From assembly GCA_030615035.1 (NCBI GenBank), contig JAUXAC010000024.1, forward strand, positions 1-14,215: DNA of 14,215 bases. The letters run 5' to 3'. The notes beneath the pieces are model-generated. The model saw only the letters and a program-made list of their open reading frames with translations. It did no database searches and was not told the origin of the DNA. Source of the DNA: Dehalococcoidia bacterium. Lineage in GTDB: Bacteria > Chloroflexota > Dehalococcoidia > Dehalococcoidales > RBG-16-60-22. Of this stretch, positions 1-5,491 are shown one piece after another. Each line of letters starts with the position of its first letter. Within the stretch, counting starts at the first letter, position 1. Both the position numbers and the translations under genes were made by a program.

Positions 1-30
1 CAACCATTACTACCCAAACTTTCGTCATCT

Positions 31-432
31 TTACCTCACCCGGTAATGGATATGCACCCTTTTACTTGTAATCCAGCTAAAGCTATTGTCAAAACACATT
101 GTATAGACGCCGTCATGCGTAGCTTGATAATAGAAATGTTCTAGACCATATACCCTGTCTCCGAAGAACAGCTTATTTTCATAACGGATATCTTCAATAT
201 AAAACACAATATCATCATTACCGCCTCTGACTGTGATATAGCCTTCAAGAATCGAGCCCTTGGACATAAGCACTGTTATGCATCTGGTTGTAAAAGGCTC
301 TACTGTGATATAGTCATCGGTGTAGGGAACAGCATGACCCAGCGGTCCCAATCGGCCACCGCAGCTAACAGCTCCGGCTACTACTGCCATAGCTAGAAGT
401 AGGCTAATAATGATTATGGCTACTTTATTCAT
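31..432 (-). CDS. Secreted lipoprotein with a GOLD (emp24/p24-like) domain
   Basis: 133 residues. Residues 1-23 form a hydrophobic export signal. A cysteine at 24, preceded by A-V-S, could be a lipobox, which would make this a membrane-anchored lipoprotein on the cell exterior. The mature part looks like a beta-sandwich. Near its end it carries GVYTMCFDNSFS followed by K and V (about 108-126), which resembles the closing strands of the GOLD domain of eukaryotic p24/TMED proteins. GOLD domains generally mediate protein or lipid contacts; the ligand here is unknown. The gene starts 3 nt after the stop of the upstream PKD-dockerin gene, with an AAGGA touching the ATG, so the two are probably translated together. 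Its signal peptide is nearly the same as the one next door. Export is likely; the GOLD assignment is by eye. Confidence 0.7.
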   Translation of the reverse strand: MNKVAIIIISLLLAMAVVAGAVSCGGRLGPLGHAVPYTDDYITVEPFTTRCITVLMSKGSILEGYITVRGGNDDIVFYIEDIRYENKLFFGDRVYGLEHFYYQATHDGVYTMCFDNSFSWITSKRVHIHYRVR

Positions 433-435
433 TCC

Positions 436-990
436 TTAGGTCCCATACCCGTAAACATCAGCGAAGTCGACAAAGTCAAAAATGTCAATATCACCATCAT
501 TGTCGAAATCACCAATAGCATTGTAGTTGGGGTCTCCTGTCTCTGAGCCATAGCCGTCAGCGAAGTCGACAAAGTCAAATATGTCAATGTCGCCGTCCCC
601 GTCGAAATCGCCCTTCATAGCTACCTCAGTTACCGTGATGTAGTCTGGTCTTTCCTCCCAATACGTTATCGGAGTGCTGTCAGTCATCTGTAGTATCACG
701 CTATAAACGCCTGGGGCGTCATAAGCCCAGACCACATCAGCCATAACCTCGGCATGGCTGCCCACAAGCGTTATCTCAAATACACCATCGCCATCGGGGT
801 CCCACTCTGCCTTGGTATAGGGCGGAATACCTAAGGAGAAGAACAGGTTAGTAAAGGTCACCGTCTCGCCCACCTCTACCTCAGTCTTGTCTGCCACGAA
901 CATGGGATTTAGTGCCGCTGCGGGTATGGCACCTAGCCCCACTGCCAAAGCCAGAATGAGAGTAATAATAATTATGGCTATCTTATTCAT
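436..990 (-). CDS. Secreted protein with a PKD-like domain and a C-terminal dockerin-type EF-hand pair
   Basis: 184 residues. Residues 1-26 are a Sec signal peptide ending A-A-A. A PKD/Ig-like beta domain covers about 32-121, with a W-D-P-D-G-D-G turn at 63-69 and a G-x-Y strand at 94-96, as in PKD folds. The C-terminus (127-181) has two copies of an Asp-rich calcium loop plus helix, GDFDGDGDIDIFDFVDFAD and its near twin, which is the layout of a type I dockerin. Dockerins bind cohesins in cellulosomes, but many bacteria and archaea without cellulosomes have them, so the partner is open. RBS AGGAAAAGG precedes the ATG. The gene lies 25 nt after the HTH gene and 3 nt before the GOLD lipoprotein gene, so the three form an operon. 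Confidence 0.8.
   Translation of the reverse strand: MNKIAIIIITLILALAVGLGAIPAAALNPMFVADKTEVEVGETVTFTNLFFSLGIPPYTKAEWDPDGDGVFEITLVGSHAEVMADVVWAYDAPGVYSVILQMTDSTPITYWEERPDYITVTEVAMKGDFDGDGDIDIFDFVDFADGYGSETGDPNYNAIGDFDNDGDIDIFDFVDFADVYGYGT
448..612 (-). repeat. Internal duplication encoding the two dockerin calcium-loop units
   Basis: The two dockerin units (547-612 and 448-513) are close to identical at DNA level, including an uninterrupted shared stretch of over 20 bases covering the D-F-V-D-F-A-D codons. Type I dockerins are always duplicated. The low synonymous divergence points to recent duplication or gene conversion. Confidence 0.8.
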
Positions 991-1015
991 TTGCCTTTTC
1001 CTGCTGCCGAGTCAA

Positions 1016-1210
1016 TCAGCGGCCCTGCTCATTTTTCTCCTTCTTTAGCCTTTGTACTTCTGTTACAGGAATGAACATAATACCGCCAAACCGAACAAAG
1101 GCGACTTTGCCGGCATCTGCCCAGCGATAGAGGGTAGCATGGTGGATACCAATCTCTTCACTGGCTGCGTTTACAGTGAGGACTTCCCCAGGGTCTAATT
1201 TTGTGACCAT
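1016..1210 (-). CDS. Small helix-turn-helix DNA-binding protein (excisionase/MerR-like)
   Basis: 64 residues, almost entirely one winged-HTH module of the excisionase/HTH_17 type. LTVNAASEEIGIHHATLYRW is followed by a D-A-G-K-V turn, then a beta wing F-V-R-F-G-G-I-M-F-I-P and a closing V-x-x-L helix. Such proteins act as excisionases (recombination directionality factors) or as small regulators. No Shine-Dalgarno is visible in front of the ATG. Instead a TTGACA-17-TATGGT promoter places the predicted transcript start about 2 nt before the ATG, so the message looks leaderless. It is the first gene of the operon with the PKD-dockerin and GOLD proteins, suggesting it regulates that operon. No recombinase is adjacent; the integrase in this window is 10 kb away. 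Confidence 0.75.
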   Translation of the reverse strand: MVTKLDPGEVLTVNAASEEIGIHHATLYRWADAGKVAFVRFGGIMFIPVTEVQRLKKEKNEQGR

Positions 1211-1218
1211 ACGTCAAG

Positions 1219-1247
1219 ACCATAGCACCTTTGCGACTGTTTGTCAA
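1219..1247 (-). promoter_or_regulatory. Promoter of the HTH / PKD-dockerin / GOLD operon
   Basis: On the minus strand a perfect TTGACA (1247-1242) is followed after 17 nt by TATGGT (1224-1219). The predicted start of transcription is near 1212, 2 nt before the ATG at 1210, with no ribosome-binding site in between. Confidence 0.55.
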
Positions 1248-1355
1248 TAGGCTTTTGCCACAATCCTCAAAGCAACGGGAGCTGAATTTTAGGGGTGTTT
1301 GCCCTCACCAGGTCTTATTTTCGTCGTTTTCCTAACCGCTAGACTGAGGGCTGGG

Positions 1356-1397
1356 GGAAAACAAAAAAGAGGCCTCAGCCTTGATTAGCTGGGGCCT
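1356..1397 (-). terminator. Rho-independent terminator of the glutamine-amidotransferase-like gene
   Basis: Ten-base arms 1370-1379 and 1388-1397 (AGGCCCCAGC / GCTGAGGCCT on the minus strand, one mismatch) enclose an 8-nt loop. On the minus strand they are followed by TCTTTTTTGTTTTC. It lies about 70 nt after the stop at 1467. The rest of the 1211-1466 gap holds only this and the HTH promoter. Confidence 0.85.
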
Positions 1398-1466
1398 ACC
1401 ACTTTCCCTGAAGCTGACAAGCTCTGTAATCAAAATCTAGGCGTTTTTTCAGGGTGGTGAATGGTT

Positions 1467-2336
1467 TCATACCTGCTTCTTTCCCATCTTTGGTATGACA
1501 ATGGCCATACCAATACCTAATACCGAACCGAGCATCAGGCCAGCGCCCGTTGGTATTATGGGGTAGGCAATCCCTCTCATCCTCCCGCCCCAAGGTAGAA
1601 ATGGGAAAAACGGGCTTATTTCAGGTTCAGTTACCCAGCCCAGCATATTAAGGTAAAGCCATTCCTGGCAACCGGTATCAACTAGCTCCTCACCCCAGGG
1701 TGTTTCTGGGTGAGGGCTTGAGATAACAACTCTGCCCTTGCCAAAAACTGAGCAACAGCAGGCTACATCGCCTGGTGGCATAAGGTTATTGACATAGGTC
1801 AGTAAAGGGGTAACACCATCCCCGATCTCTCTTATTAGTGGTCCACCACTGTAAACAATATCTATCACGCGCCCCTGATTTGGGTACACTATAGGATGAG
1901 GCTCGTCGGTAATATTACAGGTAACAGATACCCTTTCCCCCAATGCCTCTCGATATTGCATCGCAAATCTTATCCAGGGTGGGGATACCACCTTAATATC
2001 CATTAGGCCTAATGCCCCGGGGCAATAGCTATATAGGGTCGAAGACATGGCTAAGCCAGCCACGTAGGCACCTCCACATACGCCCATATAGCCACCACCA
2101 TTGGCTACAAAATACCTGATAGCCTCATCAAAGTTCTCGTAGGTTCTTAGTCCATGGAAGGCGCCCATCCCGCCAGGAAAGATAACGGCATCAAAGCCAA
2201 AAAGTTCCCCGGCCATTATCTGCTCGCTGGATAAGATTTCTGGGATAAACCCCAATTTCTTAACGAGGTTTTCAACCTGCGGGATATAGGATTCTTGATC
2301 AGAGGTATCAAATTCGATTGCCACACGCTTTGCCAT
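1467..2336 (-). CDS. Membrane-anchored class I glutamine-amidotransferase-like (BPL_N-type) protein
   Basis: 289 residues. An alpha/beta fold begins K-R-V-A-I-E-F-D. F-P-G-G-M-G at 53-58 is an oxyanion-type loop. A nucleophile elbow G-V-C-G-G-A-Y puts the candidate catalytic Cys at 87, and S-S-P-H-P-E-T gives His209 and Glu211, completing a Cys-His-Glu triad as in class I GATases. The layout fits the family annotated as biotin-protein-ligase N-terminal domain (BPL_N), whose substrate is mostly unknown. A hydrophobic helix at about 258-282 with a K-x-G-K-K end suggests a C-terminal membrane anchor and a soluble domain on one face. RBS AGGAG lies 7 nt before the ATG. It has its own promoter (2368-2397) and terminator, so it is monocistronic. 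The biotin link is only a family name here. Confidence 0.75.
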   Translation of the reverse strand: MAKRVAIEFDTSDQESYIPQVENLVKKLGFIPEILSSEQIMAGELFGFDAVIFPGGMGAFHGLRTYENFDEAIRYFVANGGGYMGVCGGAYVAGLAMSSTLYSYCPGALGLMDIKVVSPPWIRFAMQYREALGERVSVTCNITDEPHPIVYPNQGRVIDIVYSGGPLIREIGDGVTPLLTYVNNLMPPGDVACCCSVFGKGRVVISSPHPETPWGEELVDTGCQEWLYLNMLGWVTEPEISPFFPFLPWGGRMRGIAYPIIPTGAGLMLGSVLGIGMAIVIPKMGKKQV

Positions 2337-2367
2337 TACCCTACTCCTAGCTGGTGGTGTTTATTTT

Positions 2368-2397
2368 ATAATAACAGAATGGTGCATCAAATTTCAA
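2368..2397 (-). promoter_or_regulatory. Promoter of the GATase-like gene
   Basis: On the minus strand TTGAAA (2397-2392) and TATTAT (2373-2368) are separated by 18 nt, about 35 nt upstream of the start codon. Close to a housekeeping sigma promoter. Confidence 0.45.
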
Positions 2398-2436
2398 AAG
2401 GCACGATGTGAAACGTCAATAAGACATGATGTTTCG

Positions 2437-2476
2437 CCCCTCTCCTTTGAAGGAGAGGGGGACAACCGGGGTGAGG
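2437..2476. repeat. REP-like palindrome with conserved flank
   Basis: A perfect 11-bp inverted repeat with a 2-nt loop (arms 2437-2447 and 2450-2460, CCCCTCTCCTT / AAGGAGAGGGG) is followed by GACAACCGGGGTGAGG. This combination resembles a dispersed intergenic repeat (REP/MITE class) that I recall from several bacterial genomes. Only one copy lies in this window. It begins a gene-free stretch (2337-2688) that is otherwise rich in short palindromes. Confidence 0.6.
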
Positions 2477-2544
2477 TTAAGCGGATTTTACCCCCTGGCC
2501 AGCGGGGAGCTGCCGGCCGTCTTATGTATTTATGTATTTATATA

Positions 2545-2628
2545 TGGCGGCTGCCGCCACTTGGCGGGACCCGAGCTGCAGTACCCCGCGCCATTGTTTT
2601 CCAACGGGAAAACCGTTGGTTACCAACG
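2545..2628. repeat. Cluster of short, partly overlapping palindromes
   Basis: TGGCGG-CTG-CCGCCA lies at 2545-2559. Then three overlapping inverted repeats share arms within 33 bp. GTTTTCC (2596-2602) pairs with GGAAAAC (2607-2613). CCAACGG (2601-2607) pairs with CCGTTGG (2613-2619). CGTTGGT (2614-2620) pairs with ACCAACG (2622-2628). Pairing of the middle arm with the left or the right one is mutually exclusive. No gene is recognised here. Confidence 0.6.
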
Positions 2629-2672
2629 AAACTTCCTGGGCCGGCAGCCAACCGCCTGCAGGGCCCGGGCCG

Positions 2673-2681
2673 TGCTATACT
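2673..2681 (+). promoter_or_regulatory. Candidate extended -10 promoter for a leaderless small gene
   Basis: TGCTATACT fits TGnTATAAT with one mismatch. Transcription would start at about 2688, next to the ATG at 2689. No good -35 is visible, as is common for extended -10 promoters. Confidence 0.35.
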
Positions 2682-2688
2682 CAAGGGG

Positions 2689-2910
2689 ATGAGGTTAATA
2701 AATAAGCCAGTGACATCACTTCGTTGCCCCTTCCTTGACTATGGGCGCTGGTGGTGTCTGTTAAGAGGGATGCCGCGGGGCGGCTGCTCCTTTTCCACTG
2801 TTTGGCGACACTGCCTAGATTACCAGGAATGGTGGCAACTGAGGGAAAGGATTAATCCGAGCTGTAGCACCCCGGAGTGCCCAAACCTGCCTCAAAGTGG
2901 TGCAGAGTGA
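2689..2910 (+). CDS. Possible 73-residue Cys/Trp-rich small protein
   Basis: Not a recognised family; listed because the sequence gives some coding evidence. Residues 13-26 and 42-52 carry the same motif, (F/C)-L-D-Y-x-x-W-W-x-L, with a nearby Arg. The two copies use different codons for identical residues (ctt gac tat against cta gat tac), which suggests selection on protein rather than DNA. Six cysteines (13, 23, 33, 42, 59, 64) could bind a metal. There is no Shine-Dalgarno; an extended -10 box would start the message at the ATG. It runs opposite to both neighbours. The stop lies inside the 30-bp tandem repeat. It could equally be a remnant of a longer gene or a chance frame. Confidence 0.35.
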   Translation: MRLINKPVTSLRCPFLDYGRWWCLLRGMPRGGCSFSTVWRHCLDYQEWWQLRERINPSCSTPECPNLPQSGAE

Positions 2911-2950
2911 TGTAAACTGACTCAAAATGATGCAAAGTGTTTAAAACTGT
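2891..2950. repeat. Degenerate 30-bp tandem repeat
   Basis: Units 2891-2920 and 2921-2950 match at about 23 of 30 positions, sharing CTCAAA, ATG/GTG-rich middles and AAACTG ends. A weaker trace continues at 2951-2970 (CTC and TGGTGC in register), and AAACCTG precedes in register at 2884-2890. It sits between the candidate small gene and the end of the PRTRC/clamp operon. Possible roles are an iteron-like site or an element boundary; nothing decides. Confidence 0.45.
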
Positions 2951-3030
2951 CTCGCCCTGGTGCCAGGGACCGCCCAGCTCGGGCCAGGAGTTTAGGGAGT
3001 ATAAACGCTATAAACGACAAAAAAGGGGGC

Positions 3031-3543
3031 CTAATCTTTTTTCCAGAGGTCAAAGGCAAGTTGAGGGTCATCTGCAGCTGCGACCGCTTTGGCCTCTTGT
3101 CTCTGGGCACGCTCCTGTCCTTTCCTGTGCTTTACCCGCCTGTCGTATATCCAGGCCTTCAGGTGAGCCAGGTCGTCCTGCTGGTTGCGGTCGAGCTCTG
3201 TAACCTTGATATCCGCGGGGAAGGTTACTCCGGAATCCTTGGTACGGTGCCTCTCGTAGACCTTGCGGGCCACATAAAGATAGATCTGCGTCCAGTCGTG
3301 CCCTAATGGCGCGGTCAGGCTTGCAGTAAACAAGTAGGCGCAGGCCTCGGCATCAGTGGCCGTCATAGCCCCTCTCCTCAAGCCCTCGATGTTTTCTATA
3401 AGGCGCTCCAAGGTGATGGCGCCCCTGATCCACTCGGGCAGATCCTCCCCCCATCCCCCGGGCATGACGATAATCGGATCGGTGAAGACACCGACAATCT
3501 CGTTGATACCCTTATTTAGTTCTCTGGTGTCTTTATCCAACAT
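3031..3543 (-). CDS. Unknown 170-residue protein, last gene of the PRTRC/clamp operon
   Basis: I do not recognise a family. The N-terminal two thirds look mixed alpha/beta, with I-V-M-P-G-G-W-G-E-D-L-P at about 25-36. A helical middle covers the E-A-C-A-Y-L-F-T-A-S-L region and contains an H-D-W-T-Q-I-Y segment. The C-terminal 50 residues are strongly basic and helical (R-R-V-K-H-R-K-G-Q-E-R), ending in a hydrophobic tail D-P-Q-L-A-F-D-L-W-K-K-D. The tail Q-L-A-F-D-L-W loosely resembles the Q-x-x-[LM]-x-x-[FW]-type clamp-binding motifs. Given a sliding clamp two genes upstream this is worth testing, but it is an inference. The start overlaps the preceding gene by 11 bp and has AGGAGG just before it. 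Confidence 0.75.
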   Translation of the reverse strand: MLDKDTRELNKGINEIVGVFTDPIIVMPGGWGEDLPEWIRGAITLERLIENIEGLRRGAMTATDAEACAYLFTASLTAPLGHDWTQIYLYVARKVYERHRTKDSGVTFPADIKVTELDRNQQDDLAHLKAWIYDRRVKHRKGQERAQRQEAKAVAAADDPQLAFDLWKKD

Positions 3544-3799
3544 TTACCTCCTGTATCTTTCCGGCAGCCGACACCCAGTTCGGGCACTCATAGTCTTCTT
3601 CAGCCACACACTCCAGACGCCACAGGTCCAAGAAGCCGTACGCCTCGAACTCATCTACGTTTGGGGAACCGCCTTGATTCCCATCCAATAGCTCAGCCTG
3701 TGCCCTGCTGGTGCAATGGACTCCATCGGTCGGGCCACTGGGGGTCGATGCGTACCCAAATTCAGAAGCACAGGCGCAGGACCCACATTGCTTTTTCAT
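3533..3799 (-). CDS. Small Cys-rich protein, probable metal binding
   Basis: 88 residues, family not recognised. It begins M-K-K-Q-C-G-S-C-A-C, a C-x2-C-x-C knuckle (Cys5, 8, 10), with further cysteines at 29, 64 and 72 (L-E-C-V-A-E-E-D-Y-E-C-P-N-W). Six well-spaced cysteines in a short acidic protein without a signal peptide suggest a zinc or iron-sulfur site. It starts about 70 nt after the clamp stop with AAAGGA upstream, and its end overlaps the next gene, so it belongs to the same operon. Function unknown. Confidence 0.7.
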   Translation of the reverse strand: MKKQCGSCACASEFGYASTPSGPTDGVHCTSRAQAELLDGNQGGSPNVDEFEAYGFLDLWRLECVAEEDYECPNWVSAAGKIQEVNVG

Positions 3800-3869
3800 T
3801 TCAAGCCATTCCTTTCCTGCCGAAAGCGAGGGGCTTTCCCATGATGCCCCACGCCTCCGGCACTGTTCC

Positions 3870-4988
3870 TTACCAATCGACCGTCATTGGCATGATAAGG
3901 ACTGTCGGGCTCTTCTGGTGCTTAAAGACTACAGGGGAGACCTGACTCACCCATGAGATGGTTACTAGGCCTTCCTTACCCTTCAGGTAGTCGATAAGGT
4001 AGGGGGCATTAAGCCCCACCTTGTTTGGACCGCCCTGCAACTCCAGAACCTTGATCGCCGACTCGACTTCCTGGCCTTCATGCTTGGCTGAGATTTTTGC
4101 CGTGCTATCACCAAACTCCAAGCGGACAATCCCTTTCCCTTCCATAGCGACTCCCTGAACGCGGCGCACTGCCAGCTCTAGATCTGAAGCCATTAACGAA
4201 GCCTGTAGCACCGGTTCCTCTTTTGGTATCAGCTTGAGCCATACCGGGGGGTCGCCTTGGACCAGCTTGACGATAGCTGTGACCGAATTGGTGAATACAA
4301 ACCTCAACCCTGTCTTACCATCGAGGGCAACTGTGGCTTCCTTCCTGGCCAGGATAACCGGGACCAGGGCATCGGAAAACGGCGGGGTGCGCGGCGTCTT
4401 CTCCCAGAGCAGCTTCAGGGCAATTACGGAGCTCTGGGGCAAGACAAAGACGCTTTCCTGGGGGAAAGCCAGAGGCAGAGCCTTGTACGCCAACCGGAAG
4501 CCATCCCCTGCGCCAACCGCAATCGACTCTCCCAGGACCAGGGTGACCCCGTTTAGGATTGGCCGGTCTGTCCCTGTGGCGGCAAAGCCACGCACTTCAT
4601 CCATTGCTGGAATCAGGGTATCAACATCGATAGGCGCTTCGGCCACCGGTACAAACTCGGGTACGTCAGGGAAATCCTTGATATTGGTGGTAGGGAAGGT
4701 CGAGCTGCCGTCGGCCCAAGACATGGTTAGCTTGCCCTTTGAGGCCTCAACGTGCAAAGGTTGCAAGCCTTGGATGTACCGGAGCATCTTGACCACATCG
4801 GCATAGGGGAGCAAACAGTCGATGTCGGCTTCGGGTACTGGGACAATGACCATGGTTTCCAAATCGGTGGCCACGGCTTTGCCATCCTTGAGCAGGACGT
4901 AGGTTAGTACCGGCACGGTAGTTTTCCGCAAGATTACCGGTTTCAGGAGCTCCAACACCTCTCTCAACCTGGCGACTTGTATATCCAT
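3870..4988 (-). CDS. dnaN: DNA polymerase III beta sliding clamp homologue (DnaN-like)
   Basis: 372 residues, the usual length of the bacterial beta clamp, a ring-shaped dimer that tethers polymerases to DNA. Family signs: V-P-V-L-T-Y-V-L-L-K-D-G then A-T-D-L-E (25-44), matching the DnaN 'lPiLsnvll...aTDlE' strand pair; D-R-P-I-L-N-G-V-T-L (141-150) opening domain 2; G-D-G-F-R-L-A (161-167); N-A-P-Y-L-I-D-Y-L-K (327-336); and a C-terminal V-L-I-M-P-M-T-V, like the 'yLiMPmrl' end. It looks like a divergent accessory copy rather than the chromosomal gene, since dnaA, recF and gyrase genes are absent and the neighbours are PRTRC genes. A GTG lies in frame three codons upstream but falls inside the AAAGGAGGTGAT ribosome-binding site, so I take the ATG at 4988. 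Two strong hairpins separate it from the preceding gene. Confidence 0.9.
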   Translation of the reverse strand: MDIQVARLREVLELLKPVILRKTTVPVLTYVLLKDGKAVATDLETMVIVPVPEADIDCLLPYADVVKMLRYIQGLQPLHVEASKGKLTMSWADGSSTFPTTNIKDFPDVPEFVPVAEAPIDVDTLIPAMDEVRGFAATGTDRPILNGVTLVLGESIAVGAGDGFRLAYKALPLAFPQESVFVLPQSSVIALKLLWEKTPRTPPFSDALVPVILARKEATVALDGKTGLRFVFTNSVTAIVKLVQGDPPVWLKLIPKEEPVLQASLMASDLELAVRRVQGVAMEGKGIVRLEFGDSTAKISAKHEGQEVESAIKVLELQGGPNKVGLNAPYLIDYLKGKEGLVTISWVSQVSPVVFKHQKSPTVLIMPMTVDW

Positions 4989-5023
4989 CTTTATCACCTC
5001 CTTTCTGGCCTGCCTTTCGTCAG

Positions 5024-5074
5024 CGCCGGGAGGCCGTCCCCGGCGGATCTGGCGCCTGCCTAACGGCGCCAGAT
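5024..5074 (-). promoter_or_regulatory. Two strong intercistronic hairpins before the clamp gene
   Basis: A perfect 10-bp stem (5047-5056 with 5065-5074, ATCTGGCGCC / GGCGCCAGAT, 8-nt loop) is followed on the minus strand by a 7-bp GC stem (5039-5045 with 5024-5030). No U-tract follows, so these look more like RNA-stabilising or processing structures than a terminator. Confidence 0.6.
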
Positions 5075-5086
5075 TTCGGCAGCGTT

Positions 5087-5488
5087 CTAAAAGAAGCTTG
5101 GCTGGGCGGTTTGCTTAGCCGGCTTTGAAGCGGTCGATGTGCGAGCTGGGATGGGACTGGGGGGTGGCTCTGGCAGATCCGCTTTCGGATACCGCGGGGT
5201 AGATTCCCATTGCTGCTTTGCCTCAGCGACAAGTGCCGAGACCTTTTTCAGCGCCGCGGAGAGGGAGCCCTTCATGGTCTTGTATACCGGGTCGCAGTTA
5301 GGGGACTGGACTCCCAGCATGATGTTTTCATCCTTTATAACGATGACGACTTTCATTTCGTTGGCCGGCTTCTGAGGGCTTGGCTCCGGCGTCTCCGGAG
5401 CTGGTTCGGATTCCGCTTCGCCAGTTGGCTCTTCTACCTCTTCTCCAGCTACCTCTTCGGTTTCCTGGGTGTCTTCCGGGCCTGGCAT
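5087..5488 (-). CDS. Small acidic/Pro-rich protein in the PRTRC E position
   Basis: 133 residues. The first 44 are disordered and rich in Glu, Pro and Thr. A compact alpha/beta core at about 45-105 follows: K-V-V-I-V-I-K-D-E-N-I-M-L-G-V-Q, then S-L-S-A-A-L-K-K-V-S-A-L-V-A-E-A. The end is a Pro/Ser/Lys-rich tail closing with Q-P-S-F-F. PRTRC protein E is also a short protein with a similar strand-helix core and a low-complexity tail, and the location beside ThiF fits. The match is weak, however, and the usual T-G-T-P-E-E-L-D segment is missing. The start has a perfect AAGGAGGTGAT that also contains the stop of the ThiF gene, so translation is coupled. The Q-P-S-F-F tail could be a short protein-docking motif. 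Confidence 0.6.
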   Translation of the reverse strand: MPGPEDTQETEEVAGEEVEEPTGEAESEPAPETPEPSPQKPANEMKVVIVIKDENIMLGVQSPNCDPVYKTMKGSLSAALKKVSALVAEAKQQWESTPRYPKADLPEPPPSPIPARTSTASKPAKQTAQPSFF

Positions 5489-5491
5489 AAA

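Noticed and set aside
2426..2692. Plus-strand open frame over the REP-like palindrome and hairpin cluster
   Set aside because: It translates palindromes and low-complexity DNA, has no start signal, and shows no protein-like pattern.
4234..4806. Long plus-strand open frame opposite the clamp gene
   Set aside because: It is a shadow of the clamp coding sequence, with unnatural composition and no RBS; the minus-strand DnaN signature is clear.
4989..4997. GTG start three codons upstream for the clamp
   Set aside because: That GTG is part of the AAAGGAGGTGAT ribosome-binding site itself.
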